A DNA stretch of 64,000 nt. Source: Tomocerus qinae. Its lineage: Eukaryota > Arthropoda > Collembola > Entomobryomorpha > Tomoceridae. The translations under genes were made by a program, and so were the position numbers. Of the stretch, positions 9,256 through 22,100 are shown in pieces. Numbering within the stretch: position 1 is the first letter of the stretch; each line of letters starts with the position of its first letter. Below the pieces are notes generated by a model that saw nothing but the letters and a program-made list of their open reading frames with translations, did not search any database and was not told where the DNA came from. The stretch is from contig CM034547.1 in assembly GCA_020055645.1 (NCBI GenBank), positions 50,656,909-50,720,908 on the forward strand, written 5' to 3'.

Positions 9256-12200
9256 ATGGCAAAATGGGGAGAAGGTGACCCTAGATGGATAGTGGAGGAG
9301 CGGCCCGATGCGACTAATGTCAACAATTGGCATTGGTAATTTTTATTTTTCATGTAAGCTAGGTTTTGAGTTTCACTTCCTTTTCACTTCACGCGCAAAG
9401 GAACTTTCATAAATAAAACATTGCCGTTGCCCCAGGTGAGGGGATTTGGAATTTTAGACAGAATAAGTAACTGAATGGTCCTTTTTCCGCGTGAAGTGAA
9501 AGGAAAAGTGACACACAAAACCTAGCTTTTTTTCATTATAATTTCTTGATAGTAGTTGTAGCACAGTAGTTTGATCCCCATGGCTACTCCCCCACATACA
9601 GGAATGCAATACCCAAAATAACTGTACCCAAGTTGGAGAAGCTCATGGCATTGGCAATTTGGTTGGGTGCCAAGAGTGTCAACAGCTTTAACAGGAGGGT
9701 TCAGCTAGGCACTTTGCGTGAATATCTAAAAGGGACAAACCCTACCAGTTGTCAATGGCTCCCTTATAAATATTCACGCCTAGATGCCTCCATTACAAGG
9801 TGAAGACTTAGAGGGATATTCCATTCCCCGAGTTTGCACCCAATTCGAATTCAGCCTATACTGCCACAGAAGAGTAAGCACCCAAGCCGAAAGTAAGTAA
9901 AGTAACCATGGTTATTTGGTTTGGGTGCCTACCTCTCTGTGGTAGAAAGTAAATACGGATTGGGGGCGAAAATCCGGGAAACCCCCTCTATATGTCTGCA
10001 CCCATCATAGAGATATAACATAGGTAGGTATTGTACTAATCTAGAGATAGCATTTGAAAAGGATGCGGAAAAGCACATGACATGATGAGGGGATCTGCGC
10101 GAAAACTATTCTCATGTGTTTTCGTACAAAATGAATTTGAATTGCCTCCGACGTCATCCCTCATAGCCAATCAAAATTAAGTATTACACGTCACTATTAT
10201 TCAATTTATAACATTGAGGGAATACGATAGGCTCACTCTATATACCTATACTATCTCTATGGCACCCATAGACTAAAACATGTCCCTGTACTAGTGCATA
10301 AATTCAAGTTCAACCGCCGACTAAAGCTACGGCTATGGAACGTGAATGGACCCAGTCTAAGGCCCGTATTTTTAAATAAGAAATTTCCAAAAACTCTTCC
10401 TTTCACTCATGCTTTCACTCATATTTCATATTTTAAAATGGAAAAAGGTGAACTTTTGAGAGATGTAATTTTGAAGAGTGAGAGTCCAGTTTTTGATGTA
10501 AATGAGAATGGCAACTCTTCACTGACATTTTAAATGAAATTGTTTTCACTTCACTCTCCCTCCCCATCAGAGTAATCTCTCATTTTGAAAGACAACTACT
10601 GAGCTACCTTTCAGATATTTTCTTGTAAAAAATTATTTTCATTTCGTTCAAAAACATTTAATTACAACAATATTAGGTTATAACATTCGACAAAAATGGC
10701 GCTACAGGCCTATGAAAATTTCGTGCAAAGAGTACAGCTGTCCAACGGGGAGATTTTCCAATAGGGGAGATTTTCTAGTACGGGAGATTATCTGCTGATA
10801 CCGTTTTTCTAAAGATACGGCATCTTTTATTTTAACGCTAATAAAAGATGATATTATTGCTGGAATTCATCGTGGCTTGGCTGCCAATTACCTCCGATGT
10901 ACCATCTTCTAACCGCTCTCAGATTCTACGCTACATGTTCATTTCAAATTGTTGTCGGCGATTGTAATGTGCTAACCCAAGGAACAATATCAAATATTTA
11001 AAGCGTGCCTCTAAGGCAACGTGTCCTTTGTTGAGTATATCTCCCTCTCAATCCCCACTCCACTCAGGCTTTGAAGAGTGAATACCTTATCAATTTAAAA
11101 ATATGGATACTCTGAGTGGAGATTTCGTTCTCTCACTCTCACTCTTTAAAATCGGACTGAGAGTGGAAATAGCTCCTCTCATTAAAAATACGGGCCTAAG
11201 CCAGGCTCCCGCCATACATACCTTCTTCAGGCTATACATATAACCAAGATGCCTCGAATTTGTCACTCTATAGTAACGCAATTGTTTAATATCAACTCCA
11301 TTACAAGGTGAAGACATAGAGGGGGGTTTCCCGGATTTTTGCACCCAATCCGTATTTACTTTCTACCACAGAGAGGTAGGCACCCAAACCAAATAACCAT
11401 GGTTACTTTCGGCTTGGGTGTTTACTTCTCTGTGGCAGTATAGGTAGAATTCAAATTGGGTGCAAACTCGGGGAATATCCGAAGACATAGAGGGGGTTTC
11501 CCGGATTTTTGCACCCAATCCGTATTTACTTTCTACCACAGAGAGGTAGGCACCCAAACCAAATAACCATGGTTACTTTCGGCTTGGGTGTTTACTTCTC
11601 TGTGGCAGTATAGGTAGAATTCAAATTGGGTGCAAACTCGGGGAATATCCCTCTATGTCTTCACCTTGTAATGGAGGCATCTTGCATATAACAATAACAG
11701 TATATATATAGCAATACAATGTTAAAAGAGTAGGGAGTACACTTCCTCCTTGGAGGAAATGTACTCCCTACTCTAATACATTGGTACCATGTGACTCATC
11801 GACCATACACTATCCTTGTACAAGGTCTGCACCTGGTAATGGAGTTGATATTAAACAAATGCGTTGCTAGAGTGACAAATTCGAGGCATCTTGATTCACG
11901 CAATGTGCCCAGACTGTACATTGCTTATATAACCAGCATTACCCAACTCTTAACAGTCTACGTCACACGCTCTGTTATATGTATTTCAGAGTACATTTTG
12001 GTCGTTATATGGGCACAGTGGTCAAGTCTCTATTCAAAAAATGGAAAATCCAAAACTATTTAAAAAATTTTTATTGCCAAAAAACAAAATTGTACATTTC
12101 AATTATCCGACCACCGCTTGGGGTAATCGATGGCGCAGATTTCAAATATGGTAACCGTTTTATCAACAAAGTGGTACCCCGCAATATATAGGGTACCCAT

Positions 12201-15200
12201 ATTTTGATTTGCCACACAACAATGTTATCAGATAGTCACATGGGGTAATCGATAGTACAGATTTCAAATATGGCAACTGTTTTAACGACAAAGTGGTACC
12301 CTGCAATATATAGGGTACCCGTTTTTATTAAATATTTTAAATTGTCATACGACAATGTCATCAGATGGCCACATGGGGTAATCGATAACGCAGATTTCAA
12401 ATATGGTAACCGTTTTATCGACAAAGTGGTACCCCGCAATATATATGGTACCCGTTTATATTAAATATTTTAAATTCTCATATGACAATGTCATCAGATT
12501 ATCACATGGGGTAATCGATAGCACAGATTTCAAATATGGTAACCGTTTGATCGACAAAGTGGTACCCCGCAATATATGGGGTACCCGTTTATATTAAATA
12601 TTTTAAATTGTCATAGGACAATGTCATCAGATTGCCACATGAGGTAATCGATAACGCAGATTTCAAATATAGCAACCGTTTTATTGACAAAGTGGTACCC
12701 CACAATATATAGGGTACCCGTTTATATTAAATATTTTAAATTGTCATTTGACAATAACATCAGATAGTCACATGGGGTAATCGATAGTACAGATTTCAAA
12801 TATGGCAACTGTTTTATCGACAAAGTGGTACCCCGCAATATATAGGGTACCCGTTTATATTAAATATTTTAAATTGTCATATGACAATGTCATCAGATTA
12901 TCACATGGGGTAATCGATAGCACAGATTTCATATATGGCAACCCTTTTATCGACAAATATTTAATATAAACGGGTACCCTATTTAATGCGGGGTACCACT
13001 TTGTCGATTAAACGGTTACCATATTTGAAATCTGCGTTATCGATTACCCCATGTGGCCATCTGATGACATTGTCGTATGACAATTTAAAATATTTAATAT
13101 AAACGGGTACCCTATATATTGTGGGGTACCACTTTGTCGATTAAACGGTTGCTATATTTGAAATCTGTGCTATCGATTACCCCATGTGGCAATCTGATGA
13201 CATTGTCAAATGACAATTTAAAATATTTAATATAAACGGGTACCCCATATATTGCGGGGTACCACTTTGTCGATCAAACGGTTACCATATTTGAAATCTG
13301 CGTTATCGATTACCCCATGTGGCCATCTGATGACATTGTCATATGACAATTTAAAATATTTTATATAAACGGGTACCCTATATATTGCGGGGTACCACTT
13401 TGTCGATTAAACGGTTGCTATATTTGAAATCTGTGCTATCGATTACCCCATGTGGCAATCTGATGACATTGTCAAATGACAATTTAAAATATTTAATATA
13501 AACGGGTACCCCATATATTGCGGGGTACCACTTTGTCGATCAAACGGTTACCATATTTGAAATCTGCGTTATCGATTACCCCATGTGGCCATCTGATGAC
13601 ATTGTCATATGACAATTTAAAATATTTTATATAAACGGGTACCCTATATATTGCGGGGTACCACTTTATCAATCAAACGGTTACCATATTTGAAATCTGC
13701 GTTATCGATTACCCCATGTGGCCATCTGATGACATTTAAAATATTTAATATAAACGGGTACCCTATATATTGCGGGGTATCACTTTGTCGATAAAACAGT
13801 TGCCATATTTGAAATCTGTACTATCGATTACCCCATGTGACTATCTGATAACATTGTTGTGTGACAAATCAAAATATGGGTACCCTATATATTGCGGGGT
13901 ACCACTTTGTTGATAAAACGGTTACCATATTTGAAATCTGCGCCATCGATTACCCCAAGCGGTGGTCGGATAATTGAAATGTACAATTTTGTTTTTTGGC
14001 AATAAAAATTTTTTAAATAGTTTTGGATTTTCCATTTTTTGAATAAAGACTTGACCACTGTGCCCATATAACGACCAAAATGTACTCTGAAATACATATA
14101 ACAGAGCGTGTGACGTAGACTGTTAAGAGTTGGGTTGTTGGGTAATGCTGGTTATATAAGCAATGTACAGTCTGAATGTGCCTACTAACTAAAGCTCCTT
14201 GATTGAATGCAGATTCTACAAATTGTTGTTGCTATTGACTCCATGTGTTGAGCAGCCACCCAAGATCCTATTCAAAAATCGGAACTTGGGTGCAAAATTT
14301 TTGTTATTTTGGGTATTGCATTACTGTATGTGGGGAAGTAGCCATGGAGAACAAATTACTGTGAATAGTAAGTAGTAGCAAAAAATGTTAAATTATCATG
14401 GTTTTCATAAAATCAATAATCGTATACTTGGATCTTATAATCTGAAAAATGTAGAAACTATTTCATGATTTGTTTGTTTTTTTATATTCTCCGCCGAGAG
14501 GGAATATCATATATAATAATAAATGTATAATATATTATTATATTTTTATAGTTCCCTTCATTTATTGTTTGGCTATAGACATTACTCAAGGCTAGTAGAA
14601 GTAAAATAGGTTTGGAATTCCCAGGCACTTCTGAATTTTTGTGTATGTAAACCGATTTGTGACGTCACACGGCGACTTTCCTATACATTTGCATGGGCCA
14701 TCACCATGGTGAAAGTGCATGTCAAAAAATTTAAAAAAATTTGTCAAAAATATTTTTCTGCCCCATGGAAATGAATAGGAAATGTCGCCGTGTGACGTCA
14801 CAAATCGAATGCATTACAAAAAAATCGAATGAAGCCTGGAATGCCGCAGGTTGGACATTACTTATAATATCGATGTGTAATGTGTAATGCGTGTACTTAC
14901 ATTTTCGTTACAGGACTGAAAAAAATGCAAGTAATTGGTCTAAGGAGCGGTTACGCGAATTGCTAATTGATTTAAAGTTGGACAATAGCGAAGGTGATGA
15001 AGTTGTGGTGTATTATTAATATTTTTATTAACATTACTGTAACTACACCTGATACCAATGTGATTCGAACCTATGACAGTCTCTTCCACTCATACCCCTT
15101 AAGGGGTGCGAATTTTTTTGAAAAGGGGGCACAGGAGTGTAGGAAAATGACCTTAAAACATTGTCATGTAATAATAATATCATTCATTTCACCATTTCGA

Positions 15201-16121
15201 CTTCCTTTATATTCTCATTCTCTAATTTATCATTTGGTTTGGTAGTTTTATGATAAAATATGTAAAAATTTCAAAAAGATCTTAAAAATTTGACCAAAAT
15301 CTGGGACCCCTCAATCCCCTCAATCTCAATTCCTTTTTGTGTTGCTTAGCTGAAATGACTTCACACGGCGACAATTTCCCTTTTCCCTAGTCATCTCAAA
15401 AATACAAAAAGGCAAACATTCTGGCAAAAAAAAATTTCCAATTTTTTGCAAAATAATTTTCCGCCCCATGGGGAAGCATAGGGAAATTGCTGCCGTGTGA
15501 CGTCATATCAGCTAAGCAACAGAAAATTTCATATTTTGCCTGGAATTCCCAAAGAGGTTCTAATTTCTAATAATATTAAGGGAATAGAGTTAAAGTGGAG
15601 AATATTTTTCTTTATAACATTGATGAATAGCTCCGCCGTTAAACGGCGCGAAATTTTTACGATACCTACTAATGCATAATCGAAGACAATAGGGATCAAA
15701 GCCTCGGCCTTCTGCTTTAGGTCTTGTCCAACACACAAACAACACACTACACAGTTTAGATGGGGGAACAGTGGCGGTGTCCCACAGAACCGTCAGTCGC
15801 CTTAACTAACAGCCTACAATAACCAATCAAATGCATAAACTCTATTGTTTATGTGATTAGCACTTCTAACACTTCTGTGGGTCGCCTCTGATACGCAATT
15901 AACCAACTGCAAAGGCTCGTTTCCTGCTTCTAGTCTATATACTAGGTACTATAATATAATTCTGTGATAGGGATTGATTTTTGTACCATTGAAAGGCATT
16001 ACGGTTTTGACTCTGCAGTTTATAACCTCTTTGGGACTACTTGATGGATTTTGATAGGACTTTTACTTGTTGGAGACGCCTCATAGACTCTCCTCTAGTA
16101 TAAGGACTAGAGAGGGACAGT

Positions 16122-16193
<72 letters not shown>

Positions 16194-19100
16194 GAGTTAC
16201 TCCCAAAGGCCTCCTGCCACCTCCTTCCATGAGCACCATGCAAGCGACGGAACGGACGGTCGCTTTGGCGTTAGCTCGAAACCTCCTCTCGAGTGTAGAC
16301 CTTATGCATGGATGGTAGTATGAATGTACTAGGCTAATTGTGTCAATCCCCTTAGTGCGGGGTTTCCTAGTATTATGAAATATGCAATGTATGAAATGTA
16401 ATGTACAATAGTGTGTAGCCTACCTACCTACCTACTTGTATTCTAATATAGCATAGTATGTAGTTGTATTGCCCATACCTACCTATGTATATATGAATGT
16501 GTCATGTGACAATAGACTTATAATAGAGACATAGACGGGAAGCTTTGGCTGTGGTGCAGTTTGTTTACATTTTACTGGCAGAAGTCACCGCGAAAATTTT
16601 AAACGTTTATGCCACGCGTTATATTAAATTCAAGGAAGATTAGTGGTCAAATAACAACAACAATAAAATTTTATTATTTTAGACATTTTAAACGAAATAT
16701 GAGCTTGTAAGTCGAAAAACGTCCTATAATTCGTTGCCAAAATAAAATTTTGGGTAACTAGGAGTGTTAAATTTTTATATTAACCCTTTAATACCAAGAG
16801 AACAAACTTGAAACGGAGATAACCAAAAATAATAACATGGTCCGTACTAAAGAGTGTGTAAGAATTAGTAAAAGAACAATTAGAAACTGAATTTGAACTT
16901 GAAGATTTCAATGTAAGAATTCCCAGAATGTTCTTGCGGTCGCGGGTAGGTACTTCTGCATAGATCGGAGATCATTTGTCAGAGACACATCTATTGGGAG
17001 TGGTCCCGGATACTTTCTTAAAAGAATTAAATTATTTAAATTAACTTCTAGTGTTGGGGAAAAATGTTCTTCCCACTGAGTATCACTATGACCCTGTTTT
17101 GTGAAAATGGAATTGGGATGTCTTGATTCAATTCTAATATTTACTGCATGAGTAACTTTTAGAGATGTCGGTCTTCTGACTGCTTGAACTATGGCATCGA
17201 AGTTCAAAATAGCATCTTGAGTCATTCTCTGAACTCTAAACGGCTGTACAATGCTAGCTCCTTTAAACATAGATATACAATCATCGATAGTATGAAGGGT
17301 TGCAGTTTTCATTTTCTTCTCCACTAAAGCAAATTGTCGATCGCATGGAAGAAATGAATGTCCTGTACATAAGAACTTCTGATGGATCTACAATATATTT
17401 TAGAAATTAGGAAAATAATTAATTATTAATCATTTAAATTTTAAAAGTAAGTCGTACACTGTAAATACCTCAGTAAAGTACCCCAAAGAAACTAGATAGC
17501 GATACCCGCAGATGGTTTCAAAATTATTGTTTTGACCGCAGCATCTGTCTGACCACACTACAAGTGTTCTTTCCTGACCTTCAGGCAGTAAGTTAAAATT
17601 TTCTATACAAAATTGAAACATTGCTGAAAAAACTTCACTGGCTCCACGATTTCCTTCTCTTTTGTGCCATACGCACATAACCGTGCTGTCATTATCAGCG
17701 CGATGTATGGCCACATTGTAGCAGGGGTACTTTCTCTTGTAGTATTGCTCACTATTAGACAACTTAGGAATGTTAATGACCTACATAATGAAAAGGTAAT
17801 CCTTATATCTAAAATTGCTTTCCAATTGTTTACAATAGGACTATAATGTTTTAGCTTACAGCTTGCATATCAATTGATAGAACTACATAATTTGGATCCA
17901 CTTTAGACTTGCTAGAATCAGCTCTTAACGTTTGATAACCATTATCAGATTTCAAATGGTGCTCTATCATTGTTAGCCACAATTCATTCAGTTGAATTTC
18001 ATTAGCTGGATTAGATTCATCCAGATTTGAAATGGCAACAAATAGTTCATCACATCGATCGCACGTATCACTCCTTGGGGGTTGGAATCTTAAGTTCAGT
18101 TCCCTGAATGTGTCATAGTACAGTTTTTTGTGTGAAAATACCTCTTCTCCTAAAACTTCACAGTACAAATTGAACATTTTTGAAACGTTTAAATCAGTGC
18201 CAAGGTATTGTCGTAATGGATCGCCCGCCTGTACCGTGTAAATAGAGCACTTAAGATTTTTAACAAAAATAGGTCAGGAATAGTTTTAATAATTCTTACG
18301 TTACGACGGTAGTGGCTAATTTCTTTAGGAAATGATTGTATATGCGATATTATGTTCGCTTTAACATCAGGAGTATGTTTATGGGGCCTATTAAGGTGGA
18401 CTCCTCTCAAGTCGATGGCTGCCAAGCTTCCTGCATTTAATTTCTGTTGTACTGTTTTCAATCGTCGCTCAGTAATTCCGAAAACCGCCATAAAAGATTT
18501 TTTACACACACGAGTTTTTATGCTGTTTTCTCCAAAAATCCAATACAAATAAGTATTGTTTCTTCGATTTGTGGTCCGGTGAACTACTTCTTTTTTCTCT
18601 ATTAAATTCATTAAAGATGTAGACTGTAGATTCCAGTCTCCCAAATTCCAAAATTCATGAAACATCGCTAACTTCCTTTGTAGTGGCACTAGACATCCAT
18701 CGTTCCTGCATCCAGGTTCACAGTAATATTCCTGTTGCATTGATAATTTGCAATTATTTCTGTGCAACTTAACTGAAAAACTAAAAATCAGTAACTTAAG
18801 TTTTGGTCACATTTTGATATCATCGCTCTTACTTCGGTCATTGGCTTAGGAGCATCGTTTTCTTTTCCGTTCCTCCCTGAATATGGATGTCCGGAATTTC
18901 TTCTTAGTTTAGCTTCATTGTCGGTCCAATCTAACACGTTTATTCTGCGTCGTCTTCCAGTATTTATATTTGCTAATCGTCTTTTTGAAATGCTAATGCT
19001 ATTAGAAGCCATTTCACAAGAATTGAAGATGATTAGAATTATTTAAATTGAGGAGTTAGAACTTTATGGAGAAAATTCTGTTATTTACCCAATTTCCAAA

Positions 19101-22100
19101 AAATTACTCCTTAGGAATGAAAACTTCGAGGGTTGAGGGTTAAAAGTTGTATTATTATTTTAATACTAATGCATAGTAACCCATTTTTTGTTTTGGCAAC
19201 AAATTATAAGACGTTTTTCGACTTACAAGCTCATATGACGACTTAAACACCAGAGAATTGAGTCATTTTATTATTCCTTTGACGAATTGTAGCTGGTTTT
19301 GCATTCAAAGTGTACGATTTAGCACTGTGATGCATACGAAGAGTACAATATGTTTTCGTTAATAATTTTACTAATTGTACAATATGATTATCTAGTGGAC
19401 TGCATTGCATAATGTGGTCTTCCAGAGAGGCAAATAAATACTTGTTATTTATTAACCGACTAGATACTCTCAACACAACTTGGTCAATTTTAAAATCGTG
19501 AGTAACTGAATATTCTCGATAAATTGATTCCGTAAACTTGCACACTCTTACAACGTCTTCCGAAGGTACAATTAATCCCCCGCATTGCTTCATTCGAATT
19601 AATTGGTAACACGGTTTGTTCAAATCATCAAACACAGAAACACTCTCTAATGCACCACAACAATCCTGACATTTCACTTTTGTTTTAATTTTTCGTACCA
19701 CCCAACCAGCAATATAAGTAACAACGCAGTCTATAAACGGAGATAAATTACGCATTATCATTTTTAACCCATCACTAAATAGTTGCTCATCATACTGTGT
19801 TATGTTATTTATTATAGGAGAAACTAACGCTGGTTTTGTCAGTTTTGTCAACGTAAGCTCTGTTGTGTCTTGTGGTATTGAATTTCCATTATAAGAATGT
19901 ATAATCCTAGAACCTAATAGTTGCTTTATTGCTGATTTTAATTGCAACGAATTAGGATTATTATTAAAACCTCCTCGGGATCTAATTAGACTAAAAAATG
20001 TCTCGGTATGATCCTGACTAAGCTTGTAAGTGAGCAGATACTTTAAAAGTGGATTACTAGACCTTATATATTCGTTATAAATGCCCTCTACACTCTTTAT
20101 GGCAGCGATGAACCCAACTAGAGGAGTTTTTTTCTTGCTGGTTATCAATAACGTTCCGTCACTTGTTTTCATACATGAAAAAGTGTGCACTGCATGTTTA
20201 AAAACCGGTCTCCACATAATTTCAGTTTCCTTTTTAATTGGGCAGCTGTAGTGTTTTGATAGTGGATTTTTTGAATTTAGAAGATCGAATAGACTGAAAA
20301 TAGCAAGAAAAGGTGAAATTATTGCCAACACAGTAGAAACCGATACTATAATGTTGAGTCTGATTATGTATTAAATCTATGCTTGCAGTTACAACTTTTA
20401 TTTCTTTGTATTAAACTTTTTTACCGATCAATCATTTCAATGAAGTCGGCAGTGTCAAGACAGCTTTGGTCATCAAATCCTTTTACTTTTAATCCATGAA
20501 GAAAACGCAGAGAATTTGCGTTAGAATTGCTAAATAGTTGGGCAGCCAGTTTTGTTTTCATTTTTTGTTGTTCAAATTGTACATGACGTTGGTTAAGCTT
20601 GTTTCCACATCGCAACCCTTCTTTTTGCTGTAGTTCTTCTAGCATGGCTATGTATTTCCAACATATTGTCTAAAACAATTAGTAAAGAAAAATGAATACA
20701 ATGATGTTACCAAATAATGCTGCCAAATGATAATTAATGATATGGAATATTTTGCTTGCCTTTCCTTCTACATAAAAAACGCCGGCTTTTTTCCACAAGT
20801 TCCTTAGCAGCTTTAGCATGTGACACACATCAGGCGTGAGAAATATTTTATTTGGTAAATAACCAATCTTGAAGGAGGGATCCAAATTTATAAACTTAAG
20901 AGACGCGCCCAGAATTTCAGCAGCTTTTAAGTTCGATGAGAGACCATCACAAGTTACTGATATACAATTTATCTTGGCGGAATTAAGCAGTTCAATGGAA
21001 CGAATAATCACTTTAGCTATAAATTGAGCAGGTATGCCACTAGTGAGAAAATACGCGATTGGAATTTTCCAATGTCCATTTACTCCAACAGCTAAGACCA
21101 GTAAAGCATTTTTTGCTATTTCATCTTCCTTTACTGGTGTATATAAGTCTCCGTAATTGACAAACCCTTCATAAACGCTTCCATTGGATATTATTTGCTG
21201 TCGAATGCTCATTTCGTCCAGTTGCAGACAGCAGATGATTTTATATCTCGAGTTTGTAGATTTATCTTTCAGAGCTTGCAAACTTGGTTGTAGAAATCCA
21301 GGTTCAATTTCAATATGACGATTCCAAGCACTTATTAGTCTAGGAGTAGGCAGCAGCTTTGAGAAACTAGTGCGAACGAAATTATAAGCTCTTGCACTGT
21401 AAAAGTGTAAATTCTGAGCAAATTGACGTATGACTAAGTCATAATGCTTTTTACTACGGATCCGTTCCAGCAAGGACTTCATTAATGCAATTTTTGTACA
21501 AGATTTGAAATTAGTGGAACTGATTTTATTCTTCAGCCTTTTATTTTCCAAAACTTTCTGATTTAACTTAGATTGAAGTTTGGTAATTGTCGCTTTATTT
21601 CTCACAGCTTGAGCTTTCAAATCGTCTATTAATTGTTTGTTGCTCATTTTCTTGTTTCGTCTTCTGTTTGAGTGTGACGGTCGCAGTTCAGGAAAACTGT
21701 TTGTGTAGATTTTGTGGCCTGGTAATAATAAATACAAAATATTAGTAATTTTATTAATATCATAATATTTATCTTAAATAATATATGCAATTTCAATGTT
21801 TTTTTCAGTTTTGAATATTTACCGACAGTTGCTTTTTCCCAACTACGATAGTATTGTTTTGTATGGCGATGGCCTCATTGTTGTCAATTTTGATGGTAGC
21901 ATTCCCTAATGACATCACTTTAGGTTTTTTCGTAGGAGGGTCTTCATTTTCACAGGTGACTATAACATCTGGATCAGATAGTAATCTTCGTTTCGAGTCG
22001 TACACTGGTTTACTAAAATGTCTACTGCACATTCTGGAACCTTTTTGGGATACCACGTTGGACCTTTATTGACATACAAAATCCATTTAGGAAGCCTGTT

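Noticed and set aside
11979..12191. 70-aa ORF identical to 13885-14097 on the other strand
   Set aside because: It is the outer cap of the foldback arms; the identity comes from the inverted repeat.
12236..12597. Overlapping ORFs with similar peptides
   Set aside because: They are the ~120-bp tandem units of the foldback read in frame.
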